64,000 bases of DNA from Clostridia bacterium (GCA_021203845.1 JAJQAK010000167.1:1-64000); one strand, 5' to 3'. Counted from the first letter of the stretch, positions 29,190-39,840 are shown. Numbers and translations are program-made. The notes: generated by a model not told the origin, from the letters alone.

Positions 29190-30143
29190 ATGCCTAAAAA
29201 AAGAGATGTGGAAGTTCTTATGATTCTGGGCTTTCTGGAATCCGGCAAGACGACTTTTTTGCAGGAGACCATGGAGGACCCCAGGACCGACGACGGCGGA
29301 CGCACGCTCCTTCTCGTATGCGAGGAGGGGGAGACGGAGTACAATCCCGGAAAGTTCGCGGTGAAAAACCTCGACACCAGGACCCTTTCCGACAAGGAGG
29401 GGCTCACCGAGCAGTATCTCACCGCGCTCGATAAAGAGTGTCAGCCCACGCAGGTGTACGTCGAGTACAACGGGATGTGGGAGCTCCAGAAGTTCTTCGA
29501 GGCGATGCCGGAGAACTGGATGATAGTCAGCGCGATAGTCTTTTTCGATGCGTCCACGTTCCTTTCGTACAACGCCAACATGAGACAGCTCGTTTACGAC
29601 AAGATTTCCCTGTCGCAGATAGTCGTCCTAAACAGGTTCAAAAATGAGTACGACAGGCTGGAGTACCACAAGGTCCTCCGCGCCGTGTCGAGGCGCATGG
29701 ACATAATATACGAGGACGAGAGCGGGAAGACCGAGAGGGACGACATAGAGGATCCGCTCCCCTACGACATCACCGCGCCCGTCATAGAGATAGAGGACAG
29801 GGACTACGCGTACTTTTACAGGGACGCCGTGGAGAATCCCGGCAACTACGACGGCAGGACGGTCAAGCTCACCGCCATGGCGGAGGTGAAAAAGGGCTTC
29901 CCGCAGGGGATGATCCTCGTCGGAAGGCACATCATGAACTGCTGCGCCGCGGACATTGCGTACAACCCGTTCGCGCTCAAGGGAAAATCCCTCGGAGACA
30001 TAAAGGCCCGGGACTGGCTCAAGGTTACGGCAAAGGTCTCTTACGGGACGTGCCCCCTGTACCGGGGCGACGGACCCATGTTCACGGCCGTGGAGATAAC
30101 CCCCGCGAGTGAGCCGGAGGAAGTGGTCGCGACCTTCTACTGA
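29190..30143 (+). CDS. CobW-like GTPase fused to a DUF1980/TIGR03943 (YcgQ-like) C-terminal domain
   Basis: LMILGFLESGKTTFLQ N-terminal P-loop; C-terminal YFYRDAVENPGNYDGRTVKLTAMAEVKKGFPQGMILVGRHIMNCCAADI...WLKVTAKVSYG resembles the YcgQ C-terminal domain. Confidence 0.75.
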   Translation: MPKKRDVEVLMILGFLESGKTTFLQETMEDPRTDDGGRTLLLVCEEGETEYNPGKFAVKNLDTRTLSDKEGLTEQYLTALDKECQPTQVYVEYNGMWELQKFFEAMPENWMIVSAIVFFDASTFLSYNANMRQLVYDKISLSQIVVLNRFKNEYDRLEYHKVLRAVSRRMDIIYEDESGKTERDDIEDPLPYDITAPVIEIEDRDYAYFYRDAVENPGNYDGRTVKLTAMAEVKKGFPQGMILVGRHIMNCCAADIAYNPFALKGKSLGDIKARDWLKVTAKVSYGTCPLYRGDGPMFTAVEITPASEPEEVVATFY

Positions 30144-30160
30144 AAAAAACTGAATCTTCT

Positions 30161-30195
30161 CCGCCGTGCCGAATCTTAAGGCGCGGCGGTTTTTT
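30161..30195 (+). terminator. Rho-independent terminator
   Basis: CCGCCGTGCC-GAATCTTAA-GGCGCGGCGG-TTTTTT. Confidence 0.85.
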
Positions 30196-30429
30196 GCGTG
30201 TAAAAAAAAAGAAATTTTTCTGCGCATGTACCGATATTTGTGAGTTTTTAACATTTTTTTTGTGTTTTGCAGTACAAATTCACAAAACGTTTCGCGGGGA
30301 ATCAATATCTTGTGGGCTTTGCCTTTCCGGACACCCAGCCGTCCCGGCGGGAAGAGCGTACAATGGATATGCTCTATTTTTAATTCATTAAACAAACGAA
30401 AATTTTGTGAAATTTTCGCGTTCATTTGT

Positions 30430-30458
30430 TTGACACGGCAAAATCCCCTATATATAAT
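30430..30458 (+). promoter_or_regulatory. SigA-type promoter of the S10 operon
   Basis: TTGACA (30430-30435), 17-nt spacer, TATAAT (30453-30458). Confidence 0.85.
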
Positions 30459-30596
30459 AGACATTGTGTGTCTTTGAACGTGTGTATGGGCTGATGCGTG
30501 AAGTTACTTTAAACCGCTTAAAACTTCGGGCGGAAGATAATTTACGCGGACAAATGTGGGGACGCCGATTCCTGCGACTAACCGTGGCCCGCGAAC

Positions 30597-30618
30597 AAGG
30601 CAGTTCAATGCCTTTTTT
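30597..30618 (+). promoter_or_regulatory. Terminator-like hairpin within the S10 operon leader (candidate attenuator)
   Basis: AAGGCA-GTTCAA-TGCCTT-TTTT, enclosed by long-range AACCGTG/CACGGTT pairing. Confidence 0.5.
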
Positions 30619-30690
30619 GTTGCCGGAGCCGCGATACACACGGTTAAGTTGATAGAGCGCGAAACTGTTAGGACAAAGGGAGTTTTCAAA

Positions 30691-30990
30691 ATGGCAAGTC
30701 AGAAGATAAGAATTAGGCTTTCCGCCTACGATCACGAGCTCGTGGACCTCGCCGCGTCGAGGATTGTCGAGACGATGAAAAAGAGCGGCGCACAGATATC
30801 GGGGCCCATCCCCCTTCCCACGCACCGCGAGGTCGTCACCATCCTCCGTTCGCCTCACAAGCACAAGGATTCCAGAGAGCAGTTCGAGCAGAGGACCTAC
30901 AAAAGAATCATAGACATCTACACGCCCAACGCGAGGCTTCTGGACACCGTCCATCTTCCCGCCGGCGTGGACATAAAAATCAAGCTGTAA
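30691..30990 (+). CDS. rpsJ: 30S ribosomal protein S10
   Basis: [44 protein letters not shown]. Confidence 0.98.
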   Translation: MASQKIRIRLSAYDHELVDLAASRIVETMKKSGAQISGPIPLPTHREVVTILRSPHKHKDSREQFEQRTYKRIIDIYTPNARLLDTVHLPAGVDIKIKL

Positions 30991-31067
30991 CAAGCCGGAA
31001 AGATACTCTATGCGACCGGCGAGAGGGAGTAAGGTATCTATAACAACACATCAGGAGGAACTTTATC

Positions 31068-31718
31068 GTGAATAAAGCAATCATCGGACGCAAAGTCGGT
31101 ATGACGCAGGTTTTCACCCCGGACGGGAAGGTAATCCCCGTGACGGTGGTCGAGGCCGGCCCCTGCCCCGTCGTTCAGATAAAGACCGTGGAAAAGGACG
31201 GCTACTCCGCCGTCAAGCTCGGTTTTCAGGAGACGACGGAAAAGAAGCTGAACAAACCCGACTACGGGCAGTTCAAAAAAGCCGGAGTCACCCCCTGCAG
31301 GGTTCTCAGAGAGTTCAAGCTCGACGGGGCCGACGGCTACAGCGTGGGCGACGTCGTAAAGGCGGACGTCTTCAAGGAACAGGACAGGGTCGACGTCCAC
31401 GGCGTGAGCAAGGGCCACGGATTTTCCGGAGTCATAAAGAGATGGAACCAGAGAAGGCTCAAGATGTCGCACGGCGTCAGCGCCGTACACAGGGAGCCCG
31501 GATCCATGGGAGCGAACAGCTCGCCCTCCAGGGTGTTTAAGAACAAGCGTCTCCCCGGACATTACGGATGCGAAAAGACGACCGTCCTCAACCTCGAGGT
31601 CGTGAGGGTGGACGCGGACAGGAACTTCCTTCTCATAAAAGGCGGTCTCCCCGGTCCCGACGGCTCCGTCGTGACCATCACCGACACGGTGAAGGTTCAC
31701 AAAAAAAAGGAAAAATAG
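31068..31718 (+). CDS. rplC: 50S ribosomal protein L3
   Basis: [32 protein letters not shown]. Confidence 0.98.
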   Translation: MNKAIIGRKVGMTQVFTPDGKVIPVTVVEAGPCPVVQIKTVEKDGYSAVKLGFQETTEKKLNKPDYGQFKKAGVTPCRVLREFKLDGADGYSVGDVVKADVFKEQDRVDVHGVSKGHGFSGVIKRWNQRRLKMSHGVSAVHREPGSMGANSSPSRVFKNKRLPGHYGCEKTTVLNLEVVRVDADRNFLLIKGGLPGPDGSVVTITDTVKVHKKKEK

Positions 31719-31730
31719 GAGGTCTAGACA

Positions 31731-32357
31731 ATGCCCAGCGTTAAAGTATACAGAATGGACGGCACGGAGTCCGGCACTATCGACCTCAGCGAGAAGGTTT
31801 TCGGCGTCGAGTACAACGAGGCCCTCATCCACCAGGCGGTCGTCACCAGACTCGCCAACGAGAGACAGGGGACCAAGGGTACTCTCACGAGATCGGAAGT
31901 CCGCGGCGGCGGAAGGAAGCCCTGGAGACAGAAAGGCACCGGCAGGGCCCGTCAGGGATCCATACGCGCTCCCCAGTGGACGAAGGGCGGCGTGGTTTTC
32001 GCCCCCAAGTCGAGGGACTACTCCAAGGACATGAACAAGAAGGCCAAAAGAGGCGCGCTTCTTTCCGCGCTTTCCAAGAAGGTGTCCGACGGACAGCTTC
32101 TGGTCGTGGAGGAGTTCGCGGTCGAGAACGGCAAGACGAAGGAGATGGTGGCGTTCAAAAACGCGCTCGGCCTCGACAAGAAGGCGCTCCTCGTCATGGA
32201 CAACAACGACGAGAAGGTAATCCTCGCGACGAGGAACATAAAAAGTCTGCAGACGCTCCCCGTACAGCAGATTTCTACGTACGAGGTCGTGTCGAGCGAC
32301 AAGGTCATCCTGACGCGTGAGGCGGTCAAAATGCTCGAGGAGGTCTACGGAGAGTAA
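31731..32357 (+). CDS. rplD: 50S ribosomal protein L4
   Basis: GGGRKPWRQKGTGRARQGSIRAPQWTKGGVVFAP. Confidence 0.98.
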   Translation: MPSVKVYRMDGTESGTIDLSEKVFGVEYNEALIHQAVVTRLANERQGTKGTLTRSEVRGGGRKPWRQKGTGRARQGSIRAPQWTKGGVVFAPKSRDYSKDMNKKAKRGALLSALSKKVSDGQLLVVEEFAVENGKTKEMVAFKNALGLDKKALLVMDNNDEKVILATRNIKSLQTLPVQQISTYEVVSSDKVILTREAVKMLEEVYGE

Positions 32358-32647
32358 TGAAGGCACAGGACATTATTTTGAAACCCCTCCTCACCGAGAA
32401 AGGGTACGACGGCATCACCGACAAGAGATACACATTCATTGTCGCAAAGAACGCCAACAAGATTCAGATAAAGCAGGCCGTGGAGGAGCTTTTCTCCGTG
32501 CAGGTCAAGAGCGTGAACACGCTCGTATACAAAGGTAAGCCCAAGCGCCAGGGAAGGTCCATGGGATACACGTCCGAATACAAAAAGGCGGTCGTCCAGC
32601 TCAGGGACGAGTCGAAGCCCATCGAGTTCTTCAACTCGCTGTCTTAA
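32357..32647 (+). CDS. rplW: 50S ribosomal protein L23
   Basis: [46 protein letters not shown]. Confidence 0.98.
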   Translation: MKAQDIILKPLLTEKGYDGITDKRYTFIVAKNANKIQIKQAVEELFSVQVKSVNTLVYKGKPKRQGRSMGYTSEYKKAVVQLRDESKPIEFFNSLS

Positions 32648-32658
32648 AAGGAGGCATC

Positions 32659-33489
32659 ATGGCAATCAAAAGATATAACCCCACGTCGCCCGCACGCCGT
32701 CTCATGACGGTCAGCGCGTGTGACGATCTGGACGGCGATCAGACGCCGGTGAAGAGTCTGACGCACGACCTCAGGAAACAGGCCGGAAGGAACAACCAGG
32801 GCAAAATTTCCGTCCGTCACCGCGGCGGCGGATGCAAGAGAAGTTACAGAATCATAGACTTCAAGCGCAACAAGGACGGAATCCCCGCAACGGTCAAGGC
32901 CATCCAGTACGATCCCAACCGTTCGGCGAGAATAGCACTTCTCTGCTACGAGGACGGAGAGAAGAGATACATCCTCGCTCCCCTCGGGCTCAAAGTCGGC
33001 GACAAGGTCGTCTCCGGCAAGGGCGCCGACATAAAGGCGGGAAACACCCTCGAGCTCGCGGACATCCCCGTGGGCACCGTGGTCCACGCGATAGAGATGC
33101 AGCCCGGCAAGGGTGCGCAAATAGCGAGGGCCGCCGGGATGAGCGCGCAGATAATGGCCAAGGAAGGCGCGTACGCCACGATAAGGATGCCGTCCGGCGA
33201 GATGAGATACATAAACCTCAAGTGCAGGGCGACCGTGGGACAGGTCGGAAACCTCGACCACGAGATAATCCGCGTGGGCAAGGCGGGCAAGTCGAGATAC
33301 CTCGGCATACGCCCCACCGTCAGAGGTTCTGCGATGAACCCCAACGACCACCCTCACGGCGGCGGCGAAGGGAAACACCCCATAGGGCATCCCGGACCCC
33401 AGACTCCCTGGGGAAGACCCGCGCTCGGTTACAAGACCAGAAAGAAGAAGAATCCCACTTCCAAGTTCATTGTGAAGAGGATAAACTGA
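32659..33489 (+). CDS. rplB: 50S ribosomal protein L2
   Basis: [37 protein letters not shown]. Confidence 0.98.
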   Translation: MAIKRYNPTSPARRLMTVSACDDLDGDQTPVKSLTHDLRKQAGRNNQGKISVRHRGGGCKRSYRIIDFKRNKDGIPATVKAIQYDPNRSARIALLCYEDGEKRYILAPLGLKVGDKVVSGKGADIKAGNTLELADIPVGTVVHAIEMQPGKGAQIARAAGMSAQIMAKEGAYATIRMPSGEMRYINLKCRATVGQVGNLDHEIIRVGKAGKSRYLGIRPTVRGSAMNPNDHPHGGGEGKHPIGHPGPQTPWGRPALGYKTRKKKNPTSKFIVKRIN

Positions 33490-33505
33490 CGGAGGAAGAA
33501 GACAG

Positions 33506-33784
33506 ATGTCGAGAAGCGTTAAGAAAGGCCCTTACTGCGAAGAGCGCCTGATGTCGAGAATAGTCAAGATGAACGAGACGGGCGAGAAGAAGGTCATAAA
33601 GACATGGTCGCGCGCGTCCACGATATTCCCCGTCATGGTCGGACACACGATAGCCGTATACGACGGCAAAAAGCACGTCCCCGTGTACATCACGGAAGAC
33701 ATGGTGGGCTGCAAGCTCGGCGAGTTCTCCCCCACGAGAACGTTCAAAGGTCATGCGGCGAAGACAGCGAAAGGCAAGAGATAA
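33506..33784 (+). CDS. rpsS: 30S ribosomal protein S19
   Basis: [28 protein letters not shown]. Confidence 0.98.
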   Translation: MSRSVKKGPYCEERLMSRIVKMNETGEKKVIKTWSRASTIFPVMVGHTIAVYDGKKHVPVYITEDMVGCKLGEFSPTRTFKGHAAKTAKGKR

Positions 33785-33795
33785 GGGAGTAAGTC

Positions 33796-34188
33796 ATGGC
33801 AAAGAACACCAGAGAAAAAGCTGAGGCCAGGGAAGAGAAGAGAGACACCCGTCCCAGAGCGGTCGCGAGATACGTCAGAGTTTCCCCCTACAAGGTAAGG
33901 ACGGTCGTGGACCTCATAAGGGGTAAAAGCGTGGAAGAGGCGGAAGGCATCCTCACGTACTGCAACAAGATGTGCGCCGCCGACGTCAAGAAGGTTCTCC
34001 TTTCCGCCGCGGCGAACGCCGAGAACAACCTCGGAATGGACAGAGCCGACCTCATCGTGGCCGAGACGTATGTGGACGCCGGGCCGCAGATGAAGAGGAT
34101 CCGTCCCGTTTCCAAGGGCAGGGCGCACGCGATTCTCAAGAGGTCGTGTCACATAACCGTCATCCTCGACGTCGCCAAAAGGGCGTGA
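33796..34188 (+). CDS. rplV: 50S ribosomal protein L22
   Basis: [46 protein letters not shown]. Confidence 0.98.
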   Translation: MAKNTREKAEAREEKRDTRPRAVARYVRVSPYKVRTVVDLIRGKSVEEAEGILTYCNKMCAADVKKVLLSAAANAENNLGMDRADLIVAETYVDAGPQMKRIRPVSKGRAHAILKRSCHITVILDVAKRA

Positions 34189-34214
34189 TACAAAAGGTGT
34201 AAGGAGAAAAGAAC

Positions 34215-34889
34215 ATGGGACAAAAAGTTAATCCTCACGGTTACAGAGTCGGAGTCACGAAACCCTGGTCCACGCAGTGGTACGCAGAAGGCCCGGATTT
34301 CGCCAAATTCATCAAGGAAGACTACGACATTCGCACCTTTATTAAAAAGAAGTATTACGAGGCGGCGATAAGCAGCATAACGATAGTCAGGGCCGCGAAC
34401 AAGGTCGAGGTCGGAATATCCACCGGACGCCCCGGCGTGCTCATCGGCAAGGGCGGATCCGAGATAGACGTCATAAAAAACGACCTCAAGAAAATCACGA
34501 ACGGAAAAACCATAATCGTTAACGTCAAGAAGATAGACAAGGTCGATCAGGATGCGCAGCTCGTCGCCGAGGCGGTCGCCGCCCAGCTCGAAAAGCGTGT
34601 GTCTTACAGAAGGGCCATGAAGGCTCAGCTGTCCAAGGTATCCAAGAGTGGCGTGAAGGGCGTCAAGATCATGGTCAAAGGCCGTCTCGACGGACGTGAG
34701 ATCTCCGGCAAGGAGGCCTATCACGAGGGGTCGATCCCCCTTCAGACCATCCGTGCGGACATAGACTACGGTTTCGCGGAAGCGCACACCACGTTCGGCG
34801 TGCTTGGCGTGAAGGTCTGGATTTACAAGGGCGAGATACTTCAGAGGGACGGAAAGAAACTTATGATTTCCGACGGAGGCGAAGAGTAG
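34215..34889 (+). CDS. rpsC: 30S ribosomal protein S3
   Basis: [25 protein letters not shown]. Confidence 0.98.
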   Translation: MGQKVNPHGYRVGVTKPWSTQWYAEGPDFAKFIKEDYDIRTFIKKKYYEAAISSITIVRAANKVEVGISTGRPGVLIGKGGSEIDVIKNDLKKITNGKTIIVNVKKIDKVDQDAQLVAEAVAAQLEKRVSYRRAMKAQLSKVSKSGVKGVKIMVKGRLDGREISGKEAYHEGSIPLQTIRADIDYGFAEAHTTFGVLGVKVWIYKGEILQRDGKKLMISDGGEE

Positions 34890-34899
34890 AATCATGTTA

Positions 34900-35319
34900 A
34901 TGCCTAAAAGAGTAAAAAGAAGAATGGTTCACCGCGGCAGAATGAAGGGCACCGCCCACCGCGGAAACAAGGTAGCGTACGGCGATTACGGGCTTGTGGC
35001 TCTCGAGTGTTCGTGGGTCACGTCCAGGCAGATAGAGGCCGCGCGTATCGCGATGACGAGATACGTCAAGCGTGGCGGCAAGGTGTGGATAGACATATTC
35101 CCCAATAAGCCCATAACGAAGAAACCCGCAGAGACCCGCATGGGCTCCGGAAAGGGTTCCGTGGACTACTGGGTGGCCGTCGTGAAGCCCGGCAGGGTCA
35201 TGTTCGAGATGGCGGGCGTCACCGAAGAACAGGCCCGTGAGGCAATGCGTCTCGCGTCGCACAAACTCCCCATAAAGTGCAAGTTTGTCAAGAAAGGCGA
35301 GGAGGGCGTAACAGACTAA
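34900..35319 (+). CDS. rplP: 50S ribosomal protein L16
   Basis: [32 protein letters not shown]. Confidence 0.97.
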   Translation: MPKRVKRRMVHRGRMKGTAHRGNKVAYGDYGLVALECSWVTSRQIEAARIAMTRYVKRGGKVWIDIFPNKPITKKPAETRMGSGKGSVDYWVAVVKPGRVMFEMAGVTEEQAREAMRLASHKLPIKCKFVKKGEEGVTD

Positions 35320-35513
35320 TGAAAGCGAAAGAGATAGTAAACTTAAGCGACGAGCAACTGCAGGTCACGCTCGACGAGCTTAAGACTGAGCTGTTCAATC
35401 TGCGCTTCCGTCATGCGAGCGGACAGCTTGACAACCCTATGCGCATAAACCTCGTGAAGAAGGACATCGCGAGGGTGAACACGGTAATCCGTTCCAGGCA
35501 GAACAGGGCATAA
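35319..35513 (+). CDS. rpmC: 50S ribosomal protein L29
   Basis: [42 protein letters not shown] overlap with rplP. Confidence 0.97.
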   Translation: MKAKEIVNLSDEQLQVTLDELKTELFNLRFRHASGQLDNPMRINLVKKDIARVNTVIRSRQNRA

Positions 35514-35522
35514 GGAGAGAAC

Positions 35523-35783
35523 ATGGCAGAGAGAACGACTCAGAGGAAGGAAAGAGTGGGAATTGTCGTATCCGACAAGATGGACAAAACGGTGGTAGTC
35601 GCCGTGACGATCCGTTCGCCCCATCCCATATATAAAAAGATAGTTAACAAGACGACGAGATTCAAGGCTCACGACGAGAACAACGAGTGCTCCGTGGGCG
35701 ACAAGGTGAGGATCGTCGAGACGAGGCACCTTTCCAAGGACAAATACTGGAGAGTAGCCGAGATAATAGAGAAAGCCAAATAG
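35523..35783 (+). CDS. rpsQ: 30S ribosomal protein S17
   Basis: [21 protein letters not shown]. Confidence 0.97.
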   Translation: MAERTTQRKERVGIVVSDKMDKTVVVAVTIRSPHPIYKKIVNKTTRFKAHDENNECSVGDKVRIVETRHLSKDKYWRVAEIIEKAK

Positions 35784-35911
35784 TCGGTCAATTACGGATA
35801 CGAACGCCGTAAAGGTTTGGGCGTTCCTCTGTCCGGGGCTGTGTAAGTGTTTAGCATAAATTCAGGAAGGCATCTTCCGAAAAAGCGAAAAGTACATTTA
35901 GGAGAATTTAT

Positions 35912-36280
35912 ATGATACAGGCTCAGACAAGGCTTAAAGTCGCCGACAACAGCGGTGCGAAGGAGCTTATGTGCATAAAGGTCCTCGGCGGATCGTTCCA
36001 CAAGACCGGCAACATAGGCGACGTCATCGTGTGCTCCGTGAAGTCGGCAGCACCCGGCGGAGCGGTGAAAAAGAAGGAGATAGTCCGCGCCGTCATAGTC
36101 AGGACCAAGAAGGGCGTCAGAAGGAGCGACGGCACGTACATCCGTTTCGACGACAACGCGGCGGTCATAATAAACAATAACAAGGAACCCAGGGGCACCC
36201 GTATCTTTGGACCGATAGCGAGAGAGCTTCGTGAGAAGAACTACATGAAGATAATCTCGCTCGCACCCGAGGTGTTATAA
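35912..36280 (+). CDS. rplN: 50S ribosomal protein L14
   Basis: [27 protein letters not shown]. Confidence 0.98.
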   Translation: MIQAQTRLKVADNSGAKELMCIKVLGGSFHKTGNIGDVIVCSVKSAAPGGAVKKKEIVRAVIVRTKKGVRRSDGTYIRFDDNAAVIINNNKEPRGTRIFGPIARELREKNYMKIISLAPEVL

Positions 36281-36294
36281 TTAGGAGACAGAAG

Positions 36295-36786
36295 ATGAAC
36301 GTAAAATTGAACGACACGGTACTTGTCGTGACCGGCAAATACGCGGGCAAGAAGGGCAAAGTTACGGCCACGAAGCCCAAGACCGGCAAGATAATCGTCG
36401 AGGGCGTCAACATCCAGAAGAAGACCCAGAAGGCCCGCAGGGGCAACGACATCTCCAGGATAATAGAGAGGGAAGGCCCCATCGACGCGTCCAACGTCAT
36501 GGTCATCTGTCCCGAGTGCTCCGCCCCCGTGAGAGTGAAGTACGACGTCACGGGAGACAAGAAGGTCAGAGTCTGCAGAAAGTGCGGCGCCGTACTCGAC
36601 AAGGCTTACGTGAAGAAGAACGCCAAGGACGCCGCGAAAGAGGCGAAACCCGAGAAACGTGTCAGAAAGAGAGCGAGAAAGGCGGAAGCCGGAGCGGCCG
36701 AGGCCGAAGTGAGCGAGACGGAAGAGATTGCCGGGGAAACTGAAGAGACCCCCGTCGAGGCGGAAGCCGAGAAGGAAGAGGAGTAA
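36295..36786 (+). CDS. rplX: 50S ribosomal protein L24 with long C-terminal extension
   Basis: KLNDTVLVVTGKYAGKKGKVTATKPKTGKIIVEGVNIQKKTQK core; acidic tail AEAEVSETEEIAGETEETPVEAEAEKEEE. Confidence 0.96.
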   Translation: MNVKLNDTVLVVTGKYAGKKGKVTATKPKTGKIIVEGVNIQKKTQKARRGNDISRIIEREGPIDASNVMVICPECSAPVRVKYDVTGDKKVRVCRKCGAVLDKAYVKKNAKDAAKEAKPEKRVRKRARKAEAGAAEAEVSETEEIAGETEETPVEAEAEKEEE

Positions 36787-36798
36787 GGGAGGCACGAC

Positions 36799-37467
36799 AT
36801 GGCAGACAAGAAGAAACAGCAGTCAAAAAAGCCCGCCGTCAAGCAGATGGGCAAAGCCGTAAAACCCGTCGAGGCTCCCACCAAGGTTTCCACGGGCGTC
36901 AAGACGAAGGCCAACATAACCGAATCCCCCAACAGGGTGCAGGAAGCCTACAAGAATGAAGTCATCCCCGCACTCATGAAGCAGTTCGGATACAAGAACG
37001 TCATGCAGGTGCCCAAGCTTGAGAAAATAGTCATCAACACGGGGCTCGGCGACATAAAGGACAACGCTAAAGCCATACAGATGTCCATGAACGAGATAAA
37101 GCTCATTTCCGGACAGCAGCCCATTCTCACGAAGGCGAGAAAGTCGGTGGCGAACTTCAAACTTCGTGAAGGCATGACGGTCGGAATAAAGGTGACTCTC
37201 CGCGGGAAGAGGATGTATGAGTTTTACGACAAGCTCATATCCCTCGCGCTTCCGAGAGTGAGGGACTTCAGGGGGCTCAACCCCGACAGTTTCGACGGGA
37301 TGGGCAACTATTCGATGGGACTCAAGGAACAGCTCGTGTTCACGGAGATCACATACGACCAGGTTGAGAAGGTTCGCGGCATGGACATAAGTTTCGTCAC
37401 CACGGCGAAAAGTGACGAGGAAGGCAGAGAGCTTCTGAAGGCGCTCGGTATGCCCTTCAGAAAGTGA
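36799..37467 (+). CDS. rplE: 50S ribosomal protein L5 with basic N-terminal extension
   Basis: Core [35 protein letters not shown]; ~45 extra N-terminal residues [22 protein letters not shown].... Confidence 0.96.
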   Translation: MADKKKQQSKKPAVKQMGKAVKPVEAPTKVSTGVKTKANITESPNRVQEAYKNEVIPALMKQFGYKNVMQVPKLEKIVINTGLGDIKDNAKAIQMSMNEIKLISGQQPILTKARKSVANFKLREGMTVGIKVTLRGKRMYEFYDKLISLALPRVRDFRGLNPDSFDGMGNYSMGLKEQLVFTEITYDQVEKVRGMDISFVTTAKSDEEGRELLKALGMPFRK

Positions 37468-37477
37468 GGTGTGAGAC

Positions 37478-37663
37478 ATGGCAAAAAAGGCAATGGTAAA
37501 CAAACAGCAAAGGCCCCCCAAGTATTCGACGCGTGCGTACACGAGGTGCAGCATCTGCGGTAGACCCCACGCGGTTCTCCGTAAGTACGGCGTCTGCCGT
37601 ATCTGCTTCAGAAACCTCGCCTACAAAGGGGAGATCCCCGGTGTGAGAAAGGCAAGCTGGTAG
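37478..37663 (+). CDS. rpsN: 30S ribosomal protein S14 (zinc-binding type)
   Basis: [38 protein letters not shown]. Confidence 0.97.
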   Translation: MAKKAMVNKQQRPPKYSTRAYTRCSICGRPHAVLRKYGVCRICFRNLAYKGEIPGVRKASW

Positions 37664-37674
37664 GAGGAAAGAAG

Positions 37675-38064
37675 ATGACTGATCCTATTGCAGATATGCT
37701 CACGCGCATCCGTAACGCGATTACGGCGAAAAAGGAGACGGTCGAAGTTCCCGTGTCGAACATGAAGAAGGCCATAGCCGACATCCTGCTCGAGGAAGGG
37801 TACGTCAAAAACGTCAAGTACGTCCAGGACGGCGTTTTCGGCACGATGATAATCACGCTCAAATACGTGGACGGGAAGAACGTCATAAGCGGGCTTTCCA
37901 GGGTGTCCAAACCCGGTCTCCGCATGTATTCCGGCGTCGAGAAAATGCCCAAGGTCCTCGGAGGTCTCGGAATCGCCATACTCTCCACGAACAAAGGGAT
38001 AATGACCGACCGCAACGCCAGAAAGGTAAACGTGGGCGGTGAGGTTCTCTGCTACATTTGGTAA
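37675..38064 (+). CDS. rpsH: 30S ribosomal protein S8
   Basis: [26 protein letters not shown]. Confidence 0.98.
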   Translation: MTDPIADMLTRIRNAITAKKETVEVPVSNMKKAIADILLEEGYVKNVKYVQDGVFGTMIITLKYVDGKNVISGLSRVSKPGLRMYSGVEKMPKVLGGLGIAILSTNKGIMTDRNARKVNVGGEVLCYIW

Positions 38065-38076
38065 GGAGGGTGTGAC

Positions 38077-38643
38077 ATGGCGAAGATCGAGAAAGAGTCG
38101 AGAATCGGGAAGCTCCCCATCACCCTGCCCGCCGGCGTCACCGTCGAGTACAAAGACGGTGTCTGCACGGTGAAAGGCCCCAAGGGACAGCTTTCGCAAC
38201 AGATTACCGGAAATATAGACATAAAAGTGGAAGGCAGCGAGTGCAAAGTCATAAGATGTGCCGACACGAGAGAGGACATGGCGCTCCACGGACTCTACCG
38301 CGCGCTCGTGAACAACATGGTCACGGGGGTCACGACGGGGTTCGAGAAGAAGCTCAAGATAGCCGGCATGGGCTGGAAGTCCGAGGCCGCGAATGGCAAA
38401 CTCACGCTCCACGTGGGATATTCGCATCCCGTGGTGTTCGAGGCGCCCAAGGGCATATCCATCGTGTGCGAGACGCCCACGCTCATAAAGATATCCGGAA
38501 TCGACAAGGCCGCGGTCGGACAGGTCGCCGCCGACATAAGGAAAGTCAGAAAGCCCGAGCCCTATCACGGATTCGGAATCTCGTACGAAGACGAGATCAT
38601 CCAGCGCAAGGAAGGCAAGACGGGCGCCAAAGGCAAGAAGTAA
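38077..38643 (+). CDS. rplF: 50S ribosomal protein L6
   Basis: SRIGKLPITLPAGVTVEYKDGVCTVKGPKGQL. Confidence 0.98.
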   Translation: MAKIEKESRIGKLPITLPAGVTVEYKDGVCTVKGPKGQLSQQITGNIDIKVEGSECKVIRCADTREDMALHGLYRALVNNMVTGVTTGFEKKLKIAGMGWKSEAANGKLTLHVGYSHPVVFEAPKGISIVCETPTLIKISGIDKAAVGQVAADIRKVRKPEPYHGFGISYEDEIIQRKEGKTGAKGKK

Positions 38644-38736
38644 TTTCCGGACGAGCGGAAGCGTCCGCCGCGCGAATCTCGGCGCGGGGGTCTGCCCGGA
38701 AGAGAATATGCTTGTCTTAATCTTAAGGAGACACGA

Positions 38737-39105
38737 ATGATAACGAAAATCGACAAGAACGAAGAGAGAAAGCACCGTCACGTTAGAGTGAGAAAGAAGA
38801 TCTCGGGGACGGCCGAGACTCCCCGTTTCAGCGTTTACAGGTCATTGAACCACATATACGTGCAGCTGATCGACGACGACGAGGGAAAGACGCTGGCTTC
38901 CGCTTCCACGATGGACAAGGCTCTGAGGGCCGAGGTCGCCGGGAAGACCAAGACGGAAGCGGCCAAGATTGTCGGCAAAGCTGTCGCCGAGAGGGCCATT
39001 AAGAAGGGCATCGAGACGGCCGTGTTCGACAGGGGCGGATACCTTTACACCGGACGCGTTCAGGCTGTGGCGGACGGCGCCAGAGAAGCCGGACTTAAGT
39101 TCTAA
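38737..39105 (+). CDS. rplR: 50S ribosomal protein L18
   Basis: [48 protein letters not shown]. Confidence 0.98.
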   Translation: MITKIDKNEERKHRHVRVRKKISGTAETPRFSVYRSLNHIYVQLIDDDEGKTLASASTMDKALRAEVAGKTKTEAAKIVGKAVAERAIKKGIETAVFDRGGYLYTGRVQAVADGAREAGLKF

Positions 39106-39117
39106 GGAGTGAAAACT

Positions 39118-39651
39118 ATGGAAGAAAAGAAAGACAGGCCCGCAAGAAAAGGCGCAAGACCTCCCCGCAACGAAGACGACGGACTGGTGAAGAAGCTCAT
39201 ACAGGTCAACAGAATCTCCAAAACGGTCAAAGGCGGCCGTAAAATGCGTTTCGCCGCTCTGATGGTCGTCGGGGACGGAAAGGGCCTCGTAGGATACGGG
39301 CTCGGCAAGAGCAAGGAAGTTCCGGAAGCCATAGACAAGGCCACGGCAAAGGCCAAGAAGAACATGATCAAGGTCAACCTCGCGGGGACGAGCATCCCCC
39401 ACCAGGTAACCGGGGTGTACAGCAAGGGACGCGTGCTCCTCATCCCCGCTCAGGAAGGTACCGGCGTCATAGCCGGAGGTCCCGTCCGTGCCGTGATGGA
39501 GGCCGTCGGAATAACCGATATCCGCACGAAGTCCGTGGGCTCCACGAACCATATCAACTGCGTCAAGGCGGCGGTTCAGGGGTTGTCGCAACTCAAATCT
39601 CCGGAAGAGGTCGCCCGTCTTCGCGGAAAAGACGTCGAGGACCTGACCTAA
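39118..39651 (+). CDS. rpsE: 30S ribosomal protein S5
   Basis: [41 protein letters not shown]. Confidence 0.98.
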   Translation: MEEKKDRPARKGARPPRNEDDGLVKKLIQVNRISKTVKGGRKMRFAALMVVGDGKGLVGYGLGKSKEVPEAIDKATAKAKKNMIKVNLAGTSIPHQVTGVYSKGRVLLIPAQEGTGVIAGGPVRAVMEAVGITDIRTKSVGSTNHINCVKAAVQGLSQLKSPEEVARLRGKDVEDLT

Positions 39652-39665
39652 AAAGGAGGCGAGAG

Positions 39666-39839
39666 ATGCTTAAGGTAACATTGATAAAGAGCGTCGCCAA
39701 CGAGAGGGAGACCATCAAGAAGACGGTCGAGGCTCTCGGGCTTCGCAAGATAAACTCCACGAAGGTGTTCGAGGACGTGCCCTCCGTGAGAGGCGCGCTC
39801 AAGAAAGTCGACTATCTCGTAAAAGTGGAAGAGGTGTGA
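39666..39839 (+). CDS. rpmD: 50S ribosomal protein L30
   Basis: MLKVTLIKSVANERETIKKTVEALGLRKINSTKVFEDVPSVRGALKKVDYLVKVEEV; not in the supplied ORF list. Confidence 0.95.
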   Translation: MLKVTLIKSVANERETIKKTVEALGLRKINSTKVFEDVPSVRGALKKVDYLVKVEEV

Positions 39840-39840
39840 A

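Noticed and set aside
31038-32366. 442-aa minus-strand ORF over rplC/rplD
   Set aside because: Antisense shadow of ribosomal protein genes.
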